Shown here: positions 1-11,193 of the stretch, piece by piece | How the letters are laid out: every line of letters starts with the position of its first letter | Numbering within the stretch: position 1 is the stretch's first letter | Source of the DNA: Brachionus manjavacas | Lineage: Eukaryota > Rotifera > Eurotatoria > Ploima > Brachionidae | Direction: 5' to 3' | NCBI GenBank assembly: GCA_019054805.1 | Contig: JAHQIY010000030.1 | Location: 620,001 to 684,000 of the forward strand | Length of the DNA stretch: 64,000 bases | Notes under the pieces: generated by a model | Seen by the model: only the letters and a program-made list of their open reading frames with translations | The model's database searches: none | Told to the model about the DNA's origin: nothing | Program-made: the position numbers and the translations under genes

Positions 1-1078
1 ACTTAAGTGAAAAGGCCACCAATTTTTAACCTTATTTTCTAATGGACAACTTGATTTACGAGGCGGTAATTTAATTATTTCCTTACTTATTGACATTTCT
101 AGTGACAAAGCGACCAATTTTTTCACTTTTTTTCTAATAAACAGCTTGTTTTACGAGCCGTAAATTTACTTATTTCTTTACTTTAGGAAAACTTGAGTGA
201 AAAAGGTACCAATTTTTTCCCTTTTTACCTAACGAACAGCTTGATTTACGAGGCGGAAATTTACTTATTTATTTACTTTAGGAAAACTTAAGTGAAAAGG
301 CCACCAATTTTTACCTTATTTTCGAATGGACAACTTGATTTACGAGGCGCTGATTTAATTATTTTCTTCCTTATTGACATTTCTAGTGACAAAGCGACCA
401 ATTTTTTCTCTTATTTTTTTATGAACAGCTTTATTTACGAGGCGAAAATTTACTTATTTCTTTACTTATTGACATTTCGAGTGACAAAGCGACCAATTTT
501 TTCACTTTTTTTCTAATAAACAGCTTGATTTACGAGGCGTAAATTTACTTATTTCTTTACTTATTGACATTTTTAGTTACAAAGCGACCAATTTTTACCC
601 TATTTTCTAATGAACAGCTTGATTTACGAGGCGTATATTTTCTTATTTCTATACTTTAGGAATACTTGAGTGAAAGAGCGACCAATTTTTACCTTATTTT
701 CGAAGCGACAACTTGATTTACGAGGCGCTAATTTAATTATTTTCTTACTTATTGACTTTTTTAAGTGACAAAGCGACAAATTTTTACCTTATTTTCTAAT
801 GGACAACTTGATTAACGAGGCCTAAATTTACTTATTTCCTTACTTATTGACATTTTTAGTGACAAAGCGACCAATTTTTACCTTATTTTCAAATGAAAAG
901 TTTGATTTACGAGGCGTATATTTTCTTATTTCTTTTCTTTAGGAATACTTGAGTGAAAAAGCGACCAATTTTTACCTTATTTTCAAATGAACAGCTTGAT
1001 TTACGAAGTGTACATTTACTTATTTCTTTACTTTAGGAATACTTGAGTGAAAGAGCGACCAATTTTTACCTTATTTTC
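1..1078 (+). repeat. Duplicated 1.1-kb block, copy 1 (truncated by window edge)
   Basis: This stretch matches 3,118-4,291 nearly base for base, sharing rare variants: the TTTTACGAGCCG monomer, AAAGGTACCAATTT, TTCGAAGCGACAACTTG (near 700) and TTACGAAGTGTACATTT (near 1,000). The offset is 3,117 at the start and 3,213 at the end. The change comes from T-run length differences plus one extra 94-bp monomer in copy 2. Similarity stops at the TTTTCTAATGG versus TTTTCGAATGG difference near 1,078/4,291. The block begins at or before the window edge. Confidence 0.88.
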
Positions 1079-1184
1079 TAATGGACAACTTGATTAACGA
1101 GGCCTAAATATACCTATTTTCTTACTTATTGACATTTTTAGTGACAAAGCGACCAATTTTTTCCCTTATTTTCTAATGAACATG

Positions 1185-1362
1185 TTTATTTACGAGGCGG
1201 TAATTTAATCATTTCCTTACTTATTGACATTTTTAGTGACAAAGCGACCAATTTTTTCCCTTATTTTCTAATGAACAGCCTTGTTTTCGAGGCGAATATT
1301 TACTTTTTTCTTTACTTTAGGAATACTTGAGTGAAAGAGCGACCAATTTTTACCTTATTTTC
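1185..1362 (+). repeat. 178-bp block identical to a copy 20 kb away (partner 21,296-21,473)
   Basis: By eye all 178 bases match 21,296-21,473, including the rare CAGCCTTGTTTTCGAGGCG monomer and the TTTAATCATTTCC variant. Surrounding monomers differ. The offset is exactly 20,111 bp with no indel. Confidence 0.85.
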
Positions 1363-1468
1363 TAATGGACAACTTGATTAACGAGGCCTAAATATACTTA
1401 TTTTCTTACTTATTGACATTTCTAGTGACAAAGCGACCAATTTTTTCCCTTATTTTCTAATGAACATG

Positions 1469-2830
1469 TTTATTTACTAGGCGAAAATTTACTTTTTTCT
1501 TTACTTATTGACATTTCTAGTGACAAAGCGACCAATTTTTTCACTTTTTTCTAATAAACAGCTTGATTTACGAGGCGTAAATTTACTTATTTCTTTACTT
1601 ATTGACATTTTTAGTGACAAAGCGACCAATTTTTACCCTATTTTCTAATGAACAGCTTGATTTACGAGGCGTTTTTTTTCTTATTTCTTTACTTTAGGAA
1701 TACTTGAGTGAAAGAGCGACCAATTTTTACCTTATTTTCTAATGGACAACTTGATTAACGAGGCCTAAATATACCTATTTTCTTACTTATTGACATTTCT
1801 AGTGACAAAGCGACCAATTTTTTCCCTTATTTTCTAATGAACATGTTTATTTACTAGGCGAAAATTTACTTATTTCTTTACTTATTGACATTTCTAGTGA
1901 CAAAGCGACCAATTTTTTCCCTTATTTTTTAATGAACAGCTTTATTTACGAGGCGGTAATTTAATCATTTCCCTACTTATTGACATTTTTAGTGACAAAG
2001 CGACCAATTTTTTCCCTTATTTTCTAATGAACATGTTTATTTACTAGGCGAAAATTTACTTTTTTCTTTACTTATTGACATTTCTAGTGACAAAGCGACC
2101 AATTTTTTCACTTTTTTTCTAATAAACAGCTTGATTTACGAGGCGTAAATTTACTTATTTCTTTACTTATTGACATTTTTAGTGACAAAGCGACCAATTT
2201 TTACCCTATTTTCTAATGAACAGCTTGATTTACGAGGCGTTTTTTTTCTTATTTCTTTACTTTAGAAATACTTGAGTGAAAGAGCGACCAATTTTTACCT
2301 TATTTTCTAATGGACAACTTGATTAACGAGGCCTAAATATACCTATTTTCTTACTTATTGACATTTCTAGTGACAAAGCGACCAATTTTTTCCTTATTTT
2401 CTAATGAACATGTTTATTTACTAGGCGAAAATTTACTTTTTTCTTTACTTATTGACATTTCTAGTGACAAAGCGACCAATTTTTTCCCTTATTTTTTAAT
2501 GAACAGCTTTATTTACGAGGCGGTAATTTAATCATTTTCTTACTTATTGACATTTCTAGTGACAAAGCGACCAATTTTTTCCCTTATTTTCTAATGAACA
2601 TGTTTATTTACTAGGCGAAAATTTACTTTTTTCTTTACTTATTGACATTTCTAGTGACAAAGCGACCAATTTTTTCACTTTTTCTAATAAACAGCTTGAT
2701 TTACGAGGCGTAAATTTACTTATTTCTTTACTTATTGACATTTTTAGTGACAAAGCGACCAATTTTTACCCTATTTTCTAATGAACAGCTTGATTTACGA
2801 GGCGTATATATTCTTATTTCTTTACTTTAG
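1469..2830 (+). repeat. 569-bp hexamer higher-order repeat, about 2.4 copies
   Basis: The rare ATTTACTAGGCG variant (TACGAGG changed to TACTAGG) appears near 1,469, 1,846, 2,037, 2,411 and 2,606. The pattern repeats every 568-569 bp (1,469 to 2,037 to 2,606; 1,846 to 2,411). The GAGGCGTTTTTTTTC variant likewise recurs about 570 bp apart (near 1,668 and 2,238). Six monomers of about 95 bp therefore form the unit. The third copy is partial and ends where the normal CGTATATATTC form returns near 2,815. Confidence 0.88.
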
Positions 2831-3117
2831 GAATACTTGAGTGGAAGAGCGACCAATTTTTACCTTATTTTCTAATGGACAACTTGATTTACGAGGCGGT
2901 AATTTAATTATTTCCTTACTTATTGACATTTCTAGTGACAAAGCGACCAATTTTTTTACTTTTTTTCTAATAAACAGCTTGATTTACAAGGCGTAAATTT
3001 ACTTATTTCTTTATTTTAGAAAACTTGAGTGAAAAAGCGATAAATTTTTTCTCTTTTTTTCTAACGAACAGCTTGATTTACGAGGCGTAAATTTACTTAT
3101 TTCTTTACTTTAGGAAA

Positions 3118-4291
3118 ACTTAAGTGAAAAGGCCACCAATTTTTACCTTATTTTCTAATGGACAACTTGATTTACGAGGCGGTAATTTAATTATTTCCTT
3201 ACTTATTGACATTTCTAGTGACAAAGCGACCAATTTTTCACTTTTTTTCTAATAAACAGCTTGTTTTACGAGCCGTAAATTTACTTATTTCTTTACTTTA
3301 GGAAAACTTGAGTGAAAAAGGTACCAATTTTTTCCCTTTTTACCTAACGAACAGCTTGATTTACGAGGCGGAAATTTACTTATTTATTTACTTTAGGAAA
3401 ACTTAAGTGAAAAGGCCACCAATTTTTACCTTATTTTCGAATGGACAACTTGATTTACGAGGCGCTGATTTAATTATTTTCTTCCTTATTGACATTTCTA
3501 GTGACAAAGCGACCAATTTTTTTTTCTCTTATTTTTTTATGAACAGCTTTATTTACGAGGCGAAAATTTACTTATTTCTTTACTTATTGACATTTCGAGT
3601 GACAAAGCGACCAATTTTTTCACTTTTTTTCTAATAAACAGCTTGATTTACGAGGCGTAAATTTACTTATTTCTTTACTTATTGACATTTTTAGTTACAA
3701 AGCGACCAATTTTTACCCTATTTTCTAATGAACAGCTTGATGTACGAGGCGTATATTTTCTTATTTCTTTACTTTAGGAATACTTGAGTGAAAAAGCGAC
3801 CAATTTTTACCTTATTTTCAAATGAACAGCTAGATTTACGAGGCGTATATTTTCTTATTTCTTTACTTTAGGAATACTTGAGTGAAAGAGCGACCAATTT
3901 TTACCTTATTTTCGAAGCGACAACTTGATTTACGAGGCGCTAATTTAATTATTTTCTTACTTATTGACTTTTTTAAGTGACAAAGCGACAAATTTTTACC
4001 TTATTTTCTAATGGACAAACTTGATTAACGAGGCCTAAATTTACTTATTTCCTTACTTATTGACATTTTTAGTGACAAAGCGACCAATTTTTACCTTATT
4101 TTCAAATGAACAGTTTGATTTACGAGGCGTATATTTTCTTATTTCTTTTCTTTAGGAAAACTTGAGTGAAAAAGCGACCAATTTTTACCTTATTTTCAAA
4201 TGAACAGCTTGATTTACGAAGTGTACATTTACTTATTTCTTTACTTTAGGAATACTTGAGTGAAAGAGCGACCAATTTTTACCTTATTTTC
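3118..4291 (+). repeat. Duplicated 1.1-kb block, copy 2, with one extra monomer
   Basis: This is the second copy of 1-1,078. It carries a 94-bp monomer (about 3,785-3,880) that is absent from copy 1, in which the core reads AGCTAGATTTACGAGG. It also has a T9 run near 3,520 where copy 1 has T6. Single-monomer gain within an otherwise collinear duplicate is the expected product of unequal exchange between adjacent monomers. Confidence 0.85.
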
Positions 4292-5561
4292 GAATGGACA
4301 ACTTGATTTACGAGGCGCTAATTTAATTATTTTCTTACTTATTGACTTTTTTTAGTGACAAAGCGACAAATTTTAACCTTATTTTCTAATGGACAACTTG
4401 ATTTTCGAGGCCTAAATTTACTTATTTCCTTACTTATTGACATTTTAAGTGACAAAGCGACCAATTTTTACCTTATTTTCAAATGAACAGCTTGATTTAC
4501 GAGGCGTATATTTTCTTATTTCTTTTCTTTAGGAAAACTTGAGTGAAAAAGCGACAAATTTTAACCTCATTTTCTAATGGACAACTTGATTTACGAGGTG
4601 TAAATTTACTTATTTCCTTACTTATTGACATTTCTAGTGACAAAGCGACAAATTTTAACCTTATTTTCTAATGGACAACTTGATTTACGAGGCCTAAATT
4701 TACTTATTTCCTTACTTATTGACATTTCTAGTGACAAAGCGACCAATTTTTTCCCTTTTTTCTAATAAACAGCTTGATTTACGAGGCGTAAATATACTTA
4801 TTTCTTTACTTTATTTAGGAAAACTTAAGTGAAAAAGCGACCAATTTTACCTTATTTTCGAATGGACAACTTGATTTACGAGGCCTAAATTTACTTATTT
4901 CCTTACTTATTGACATTTCTAGTGACAAAGCGACCAATTTTTTCACTTTTTTTCTAACGAACAGCTTGATTTACGAGGCGTATATTTTCTTATTTCTTTT
5001 CTTTAGGAAAACTTGAGTGAAAAAGCTACCAATTTTTACCTTATTTTCTAACGAACAGCTTGATTTACGAGGCGTAAATTTATTTATTTCTTTACTTTAG
5101 GAATACTTGAGTGAAAGAGCGACCAATTTTTACCTTATTTTCGAATGGACAACTTGATTTACGAGGCCTAAATTTACTTATTTCCTTACTTATTGACATT
5201 TTTAGTGACAAAGCGACCAATTTTTACCTTATTTTCAAATGAACAGCTTGATTTACGAGGCGTATATTTTCTTATTTCTTTACTTTAGGAATACTTGAGT
5301 GAAAGAGGGACCAATTTTTACCTTATTTTCGAATGGACAACTTGATTAACGAGGCCTAAATTTAATTATTTCCTTACTTATTGACATTTCTAGTGACAAA
5401 GCGACCAATTTTTTCACTTTTTTTCTAATAAACAGCTTGATTTACGAGGCGTATATTTTCTTATTTCTTTACTTATTGACATTTCTAGTGACAAAGCGAT
5501 CAATTATTACCTTATTTTCAAATGAACAGCTTGATTTACGAGGCCTAAATTTACTTATTTC
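4292..5561 (+). repeat. Mixed A monomers between duplicated blocks
   Basis: About 13 monomers lie here without a clear higher-order period. The stretch contains the first examples of the CTTTATTTAGG (TTTA duplication) lineage near 4,810, and the GCGACAAATTTTAACCTCATTTTC monomer near 4,550, whose closest relative I see is in inverted orientation just past the orientation switch (about 24,020-24,080). No gene or unique sequence is present. Confidence 0.8.
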
Positions 5562-8426
5562 CTTACTTATTGACATTTTTAGTGACATAGCGACCAATTT
5601 TTACCTTATTTTCAAATGAACAGCTTGATTTACGAGGCGTATATTTTCTTATTTCTTTACTTTAGGAATACTTGAGTGAAAGAGCGACCAATTTTTACCT
5701 TATTTTCGAATGGACAACTTGATTAACGAGGCCTAAATTTAATTATTTCCTTACTTATTGACATTTCTAGTGACAAAGCGACCAATTTTTTCACTTTTTT
5801 CTAATAAACAGCTTGATTTACGAGGCGTAAATAAACTTATTTCTTTACTTTATTTAGGAAAACTTAAGTGAAAAAGCGACCAATTTTACCTTATTTTCGA
5901 ATGGACAACTTGATTTACGAGGCGTATATTTTCTTATTTCTTTACTTTAGGAATACTTGAGTGAAAGAGCGACCAATTTTTACCTTATTTTCTAATGGAC
6001 AACTTGATTTACGAGGCGGTAATTTAATTATTTCCTTACTTATTGACATTTCTAGTGACAAAGCGACTTTTTTCTTTCTAACGAACAGCTTGATTTACGA
6101 GGCGTATATTTTCTTATTTCTTTACTTATTGACATTTCTAGTGACAAAGCGATCAATTATTACCTTATTTTCAAATGAACAGCTTGATTTACGAGGCGTA
6201 TATTTTCTTATTTCTTTACTTTAGGAATACTTGAGTGAAAGAGCGACCAATTTTTACCTTATTTTCTAATGGACAACTTGATTAACGAGGCCTAAATTTA
6301 ATTATTTCCTTACTTATTGACATTTCTAGTGACAAAGCGACCAATTTTTTCACTTTTTTTCTAATAAACAGCTTGATTTACGAGGCGTATATTTTCTTAT
6401 TTCTTTACTTATTGACATTTCTAGTGACAAAGCGATCAATTATTACCTTATTTTCAAATGAACAGCTTGATTTACGAGGAGCGACCAATTTTTACCTTAT
6501 TTTCTAATGGACAACTTGATTAACGAGGCCTAAATTTAATTATTTCTTTACTTATTGACATTTCTAGTGACAAAGCGATCAATTATTACCTTATTTTCAA
6601 ATGAACAGCTTGATTTACGAGGCGTATATTTTCTTATTTCTTTACTTTAGGAATACTTGAGTGAAAGAGCGACCAATTTTTACCTTATTTTCTAATGGAC
6701 AACTTGATTAACGAGGCCTAAATTTAATTATTTCCTTACTTATTGACATTTCTAGTGACAAAGCGACCAATTTTTTCACTTTTTTCCTAACGAACAGCTT
6801 GATTTACGAGGCGTATATTTTCTTATTTCTTTTCTTTAGGAAAACTTGAGTGAAAAAGCTACCAATTTTTACCTTATTTTCTAACGAACAGCTTGATTTA
6901 CGAGGCGTAAATTTATTTATTTCTTTACTTTAGGAATACTTGAGTGAAAGAGCGACCAATTTTACCTTATTTTCGAATGGACAACTTGATTAAAGAGGCC
7001 TAAATTCACTTATTTCCTTACTTATTGACATTTTTAGTGACAAAGCGACAAATTTTAACCTTATTTTCTAATGGACAACTTGATTTACGAGGCCTAAATT
7101 TACTTATTTCCTTACTTATTGACATTTCTAGTGACAAAGCGACCAATTTTTTCACTTTTTCTAATAAACAGCTTGATTTACGAGGCGTAAATATACTTAT
7201 TTCTTTACTTTATTTAGGAAAACTTAAGTTAAAAAGCGACCAATTTTACCTTTTTTTCTAATGGACAACTTGATTTACGAGGCCTAAATTTACTTATTTC
7301 CTTACTTATTGACATTTCTAGTGACAAAGCGACCAATCTTTTCACTTTTTTTCTAATAAACAGCTTGATTTACGAGGCGTATATTTTCTTATTTCTTTAC
7401 TTATTGACATTTCTAGTGACAAAGCGATCAATTATTACCTTATTTTCAAATGAACAGCTTGATTTACGAGGCCTAAATTTACTTATTTCTTACTTATTGA
7501 CATTTCTAGTGACAAAGCGACCAATTTTTTCACTTTTTTTCTAATAAACAGCTTGATTTACGAGGCGTATATTTTCTTATTTCTTTACTTATTGACATTT
7601 TTAGTGACAAAGCGACCAATTTTTACCTTATTTTCAAATGAACAGCTTGATTTACGAGGCGTATATTTTCTTATTTCTTTACTTTAGGAATACTTGAGTG
7701 AAAGAGCGACCAATTTTTACCTTATTTTCGAATGGACAACTTGATTTACGAGGCGGTAATTTAATTATTTCGAGGCGTATATTTTCTTATTTCTTTACAT
7801 TAGGAATACTTGAGTGAAAGAGCGACCAATTTTTACCTTATTTTCTAATGGACAACTTGATTTACGAGGCGGTAATTTAATTATTTCCTTACTTATTGAC
7901 ATTTCTGGTGACAAAGCGACCAATTTTTTCACTTTTTCTAACGAACAGCTTGATTTACGAGGCGTATATTTTCTTATTTCTTTACTTATTGACATTTCTA
8001 GTGACAAAGCGATCAATTATTACCTTATTTTCAAATGAACAGCTTGATTTACGAGGCGTATATTTTCTTATTTCTTTACTTTAGGAATACTTGAGTGAAA
8101 GAGCTTTACTTATTGACATTTCTAGTGACAAAGCGATCAATTATTACCTTATTTTCAAATGAACAGCTTGATTTACGAGGCGTATATTTTCTTATTTCTT
8201 TACTTTAGGAATACTTGAGTGAAAGAGCGACCAATTTTTACCTTATTTTCTAATGGACAACTTGATTAACGAGGCCTAAATTTAATTATTTCCTTACTTT
8301 CTAATAAACAGCTTGATTTACGAGGCGTATATTTTCTTATTTCTTTAGACAACTTGATTTACGAGGAATTTTTTCACTTTTTCTAACGAACAGCTTGATT
8401 TACGAGGCGTATATTTTCTTATTTCT
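5562..8426 (+). repeat. 2.9-kb duplication, copy 1, with internal deletions
   Basis: Position 5,562 aligns with 8,427, and the CGTAAATAAAC variant at 5,825 aligns with 8,691 (offset 2,866). The GATTAAAGAGGCC variant at 6,991 aligns with 9,910 (offset 2,919). The offset then jumps to about 3,092 after 7,770 and to about 3,440 after 8,104. Each jump marks sequence missing from copy 1: about 55 bp at 6,476, 173 bp at 7,770, 346 bp at 8,104 and 52 bp at 8,299. The copy is thus collinear with the later one but progressively deleted, most heavily at its 3' end. Confidence 0.82.
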
Positions 8427-8430
8427 CTTA
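7768..8430 (+). repeat. Scrambled block of truncated monomers
   Basis: Within 660 bp the monomer is broken at six places that do not match the monomer period: TAATTATTT joined to CGAGGCGT at 7,770; GAAAGAGC joined to TTTACTTATT at 8,104; CCTTACTT joined to TCTAATAAAC near 8,299; TTCTTTA joined to GACAACTTG near 8,347; ACGAGG joined to AATTTTTTCAC near 8,367; and ATTTCT joined to CTTACTTATT at 8,426. The last break is also the boundary between the two 2.9-kb copies. The joins share at most one or two bases, so they look non-homologous, or they are assembly artefacts. Confidence 0.82.
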
Positions 8431-10246
8431 CTTATTGACATTTTTAGTGACAAAGCGACCAATTTTTACCTTATTTTCAAATGAACAGCTTGATTTACGA
8501 GGCGTATATTTTCTTATTTCTTTACTTTAGGAATACTTGAGTGAAAGAGCGACCAATTTTTACCTTATTTTCGAATGGACAACTTGATTAACGAGGCCTA
8601 AATTTAATTATTTCCTTACTTATTGACATTTCTAGTGACAAAGCGACCAATTTTTTCACTTTTTTTCTAATAAACAGCTTGATTTACGAGGCGTAAATAA
8701 ACTTATTTCTTTACTTTATTTAGGAAAACTTAAGTGAAAAAGCGACCAATTTTACCTTATTTTCGAATGGACAACTTGATTTACGAGGCGTATATTTTCT
8801 TATTTCTTTACTTTAGGAATACTTGAGTGAAAGAGCGACAAATTTTTACATTATTTTCGAATGGACAACTTGATTTACGAGGCGGTAATTTAATTATTTC
8901 CTAACTTATTGACATTTCTAGTGACAAAGCGACCAATTTTTACCTTATTTTCAAATGAACAGCTTGATTTACGAGGCGTATATTTTCTTATTTCTTTACT
9001 TATTGACATTTCTAGTGACAAAGCGATCAATTATTACCTTATTTTCAAATGAACAGCTTGATTTACGAGGCGTATATTTTCTTATTTCTTTACTTTAGGA
9101 ATACTTGAGTGAAAGAGCGACCAATTTTTACCTTATTTTCTAATGGACAACTTGATTAACGAGGCCTAAATTTAATTATTTCCTTACTTATTGACATTTC
9201 TAGTGACAAAGCGACCACTTTTTCCCTTTTTTTCTAATAAACAGCTTGATTTACGAGGCGTATATTTTCTTATTTCTTTACTTATTGACATTTCTAGTGA
9301 CAAAGCGATCAATTATTACCTTATTTTCAAATGAACAGCTTGATTTACGAGGCGTATATTTTCTTATTTCTTTACTTTAGGAATACTTGAGTGAAAGAGC
9401 GACCAATTTTTACCTTATTTTCTAATGGACAACTTGATTAACGAGGCCTAAATTTAATTATTTCTTTACTTATTGACATTTCTAGTGACAAAGCGATCAA
9501 TTATTACCTTATTTTCAAATGAACAGCTTGATTTACGAGGCGTATATTTTCTTATTTCTTTACTTTAGGAATACTTGAGTGAAAGAGCGACCAATTTTTA
9601 CCTTATTTTCTAATGGACAACTTGATTAACGAGGCCTAAATTTAATTATTTCCTTACTTATTGACATTTCTAGTGACAAAGCGACCAATTTTTTCACTTT
9701 TTTCCTAACGAACAGCTTGATTTACGAGGCGTATATTTTCTTATTTCTTTTCTTTAGGAAAACTTGAGTGAAAAAGCTACCAATTTTTACCTTATTTTCT
9801 AACGAACAGCTTGATTTACGAGGCGTAAATTTATTTATTTCTTTACTTTAGGAATACTTGAGTGAAAGAGCGACCAATTTTTACCTTATTTTCGAATGGA
9901 CAACTTGATTAAAGAGGCCTAAATTCACTTATTTCCTTACTTATTGACATTTTTAGTGACAAAGCGACAAATTTTAACCTTATTTTCTAATGGACAACTT
10001 GATTTACGAGGCCTAAATTTACTTATTTCCTTACTTATTGACATTTCTAGTGACAAAGCGACCAATTTTTTCACTTTTTTTCTAATAAACAGCTTGATTT
10101 ACGAGGCGTAAATATACTTATTTCTTTACTTTATTTAGGAAAACTTAAGTTAAAAAGCGACCAATTTTACCTTTTTTTCGAATGGACAACTTGATTTACG
10201 AGGCCTAAATTTACTTATTTCCTTACTTATTGACATTTCTAGTGAC

Positions 10247-10341
10247 AAAGCGACCAATTTTTTCACTTTTTTTCTAATAAACAGCTTGATTTACGAGGCG
10301 TATATTTTCTTATTTCTTTACTTATTGACATTTCTAGTGAC
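10247..10341 (+). repeat. Representative A monomer, state-2 form, 95 bp
   Basis: This is a clean 95-bp unit from AAAGCG to the next AAAGCG. It ends with the ATTGACATTTCTAGTGACA version of the switch segment (state 2). It contains three CpG sites (AAGCGACC, TTACGAGG, GGCGT) that recur at the same positions in most A monomers. It serves as a type unit for aligning the rest of the array. Confidence 0.95.
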
Positions 10342-11099
10342 AAAGCGATCAATTATTACCTTATTTTCAAATGAACAGCTTGATTTACGAGGCCTAAATT
10401 TACTTATTTCCTTACTTATTGACATTTCTAGTGACAAAGCGACCAATTTTTTCACTTTTTTTCTAATAAACAGCTTGATTTACGAGGCGTATATTTTCTT
10501 ATTTCTTTACTTATTGACATTTTTAGTGACAAAGCGACCAATTTTTACCTTATTTTCAAATGAACAGCTTGATTTACGAGGCGTATATTTTCTTATTTCT
10601 TTACTTTAGGAATACTTGAGTGAAAGAGCGACCAATTTTTACCTTATTTTCGAATGGACAACTTGATTAACGAGGCGGTAATTTAATTATTTCCTTACTT
10701 ATTGACATTTCTAGTGACAAAGCGACCAATTTTTTCACTTTTTTTCTAATAAACAGCTTGATTTACGAGGCGTAAATAAACTTATTTCTTTACTTTATTT
10801 AGGAAAACTTAAGTGAAAAAGCGACCAATTTTACCTTATTTTCGAATGGACAACTTGATTTACGAGGCGTATATTTTCTTATTTCTTTACTTTAGGAATA
10901 CTTGAGTGAAAGAGCGACCAATTTTTACCTTATTTTCTAATGGACAACTTGATTTACGAGGCGGTAATTTAATTATTTCCTTACTTATTGACATTTCTAG
11001 TGACAAAGCGACCAATTTTTTCCCTTTTTTTCTAACGAACAGCTTGATTTACGAGGCGTATATTTTCTTATTTCTTTACTTATAGACATTTCTAGTGAC

Positions 11100-11193
11100 A
11101 AAGCGATCAATTATTACCTTATTTTCAAATGAACAGCTTGATTTACGAGGCGTATATTTTCTTATTTCTTTACTTTAGGAATACTTGAGTGAA
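11100..11193 (+). repeat. Representative A monomer, state-1 form, 94 bp
   Basis: This 94-bp unit has the GCGATCAATTATTACC opening and closes with TTTAGGAATACTTGAGTG, the state-1 version of the switch segment. The TTTAGG contributes an in-frame TAG in one frame, which is why most apparent open frames end in this type of monomer. Confidence 0.93.
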
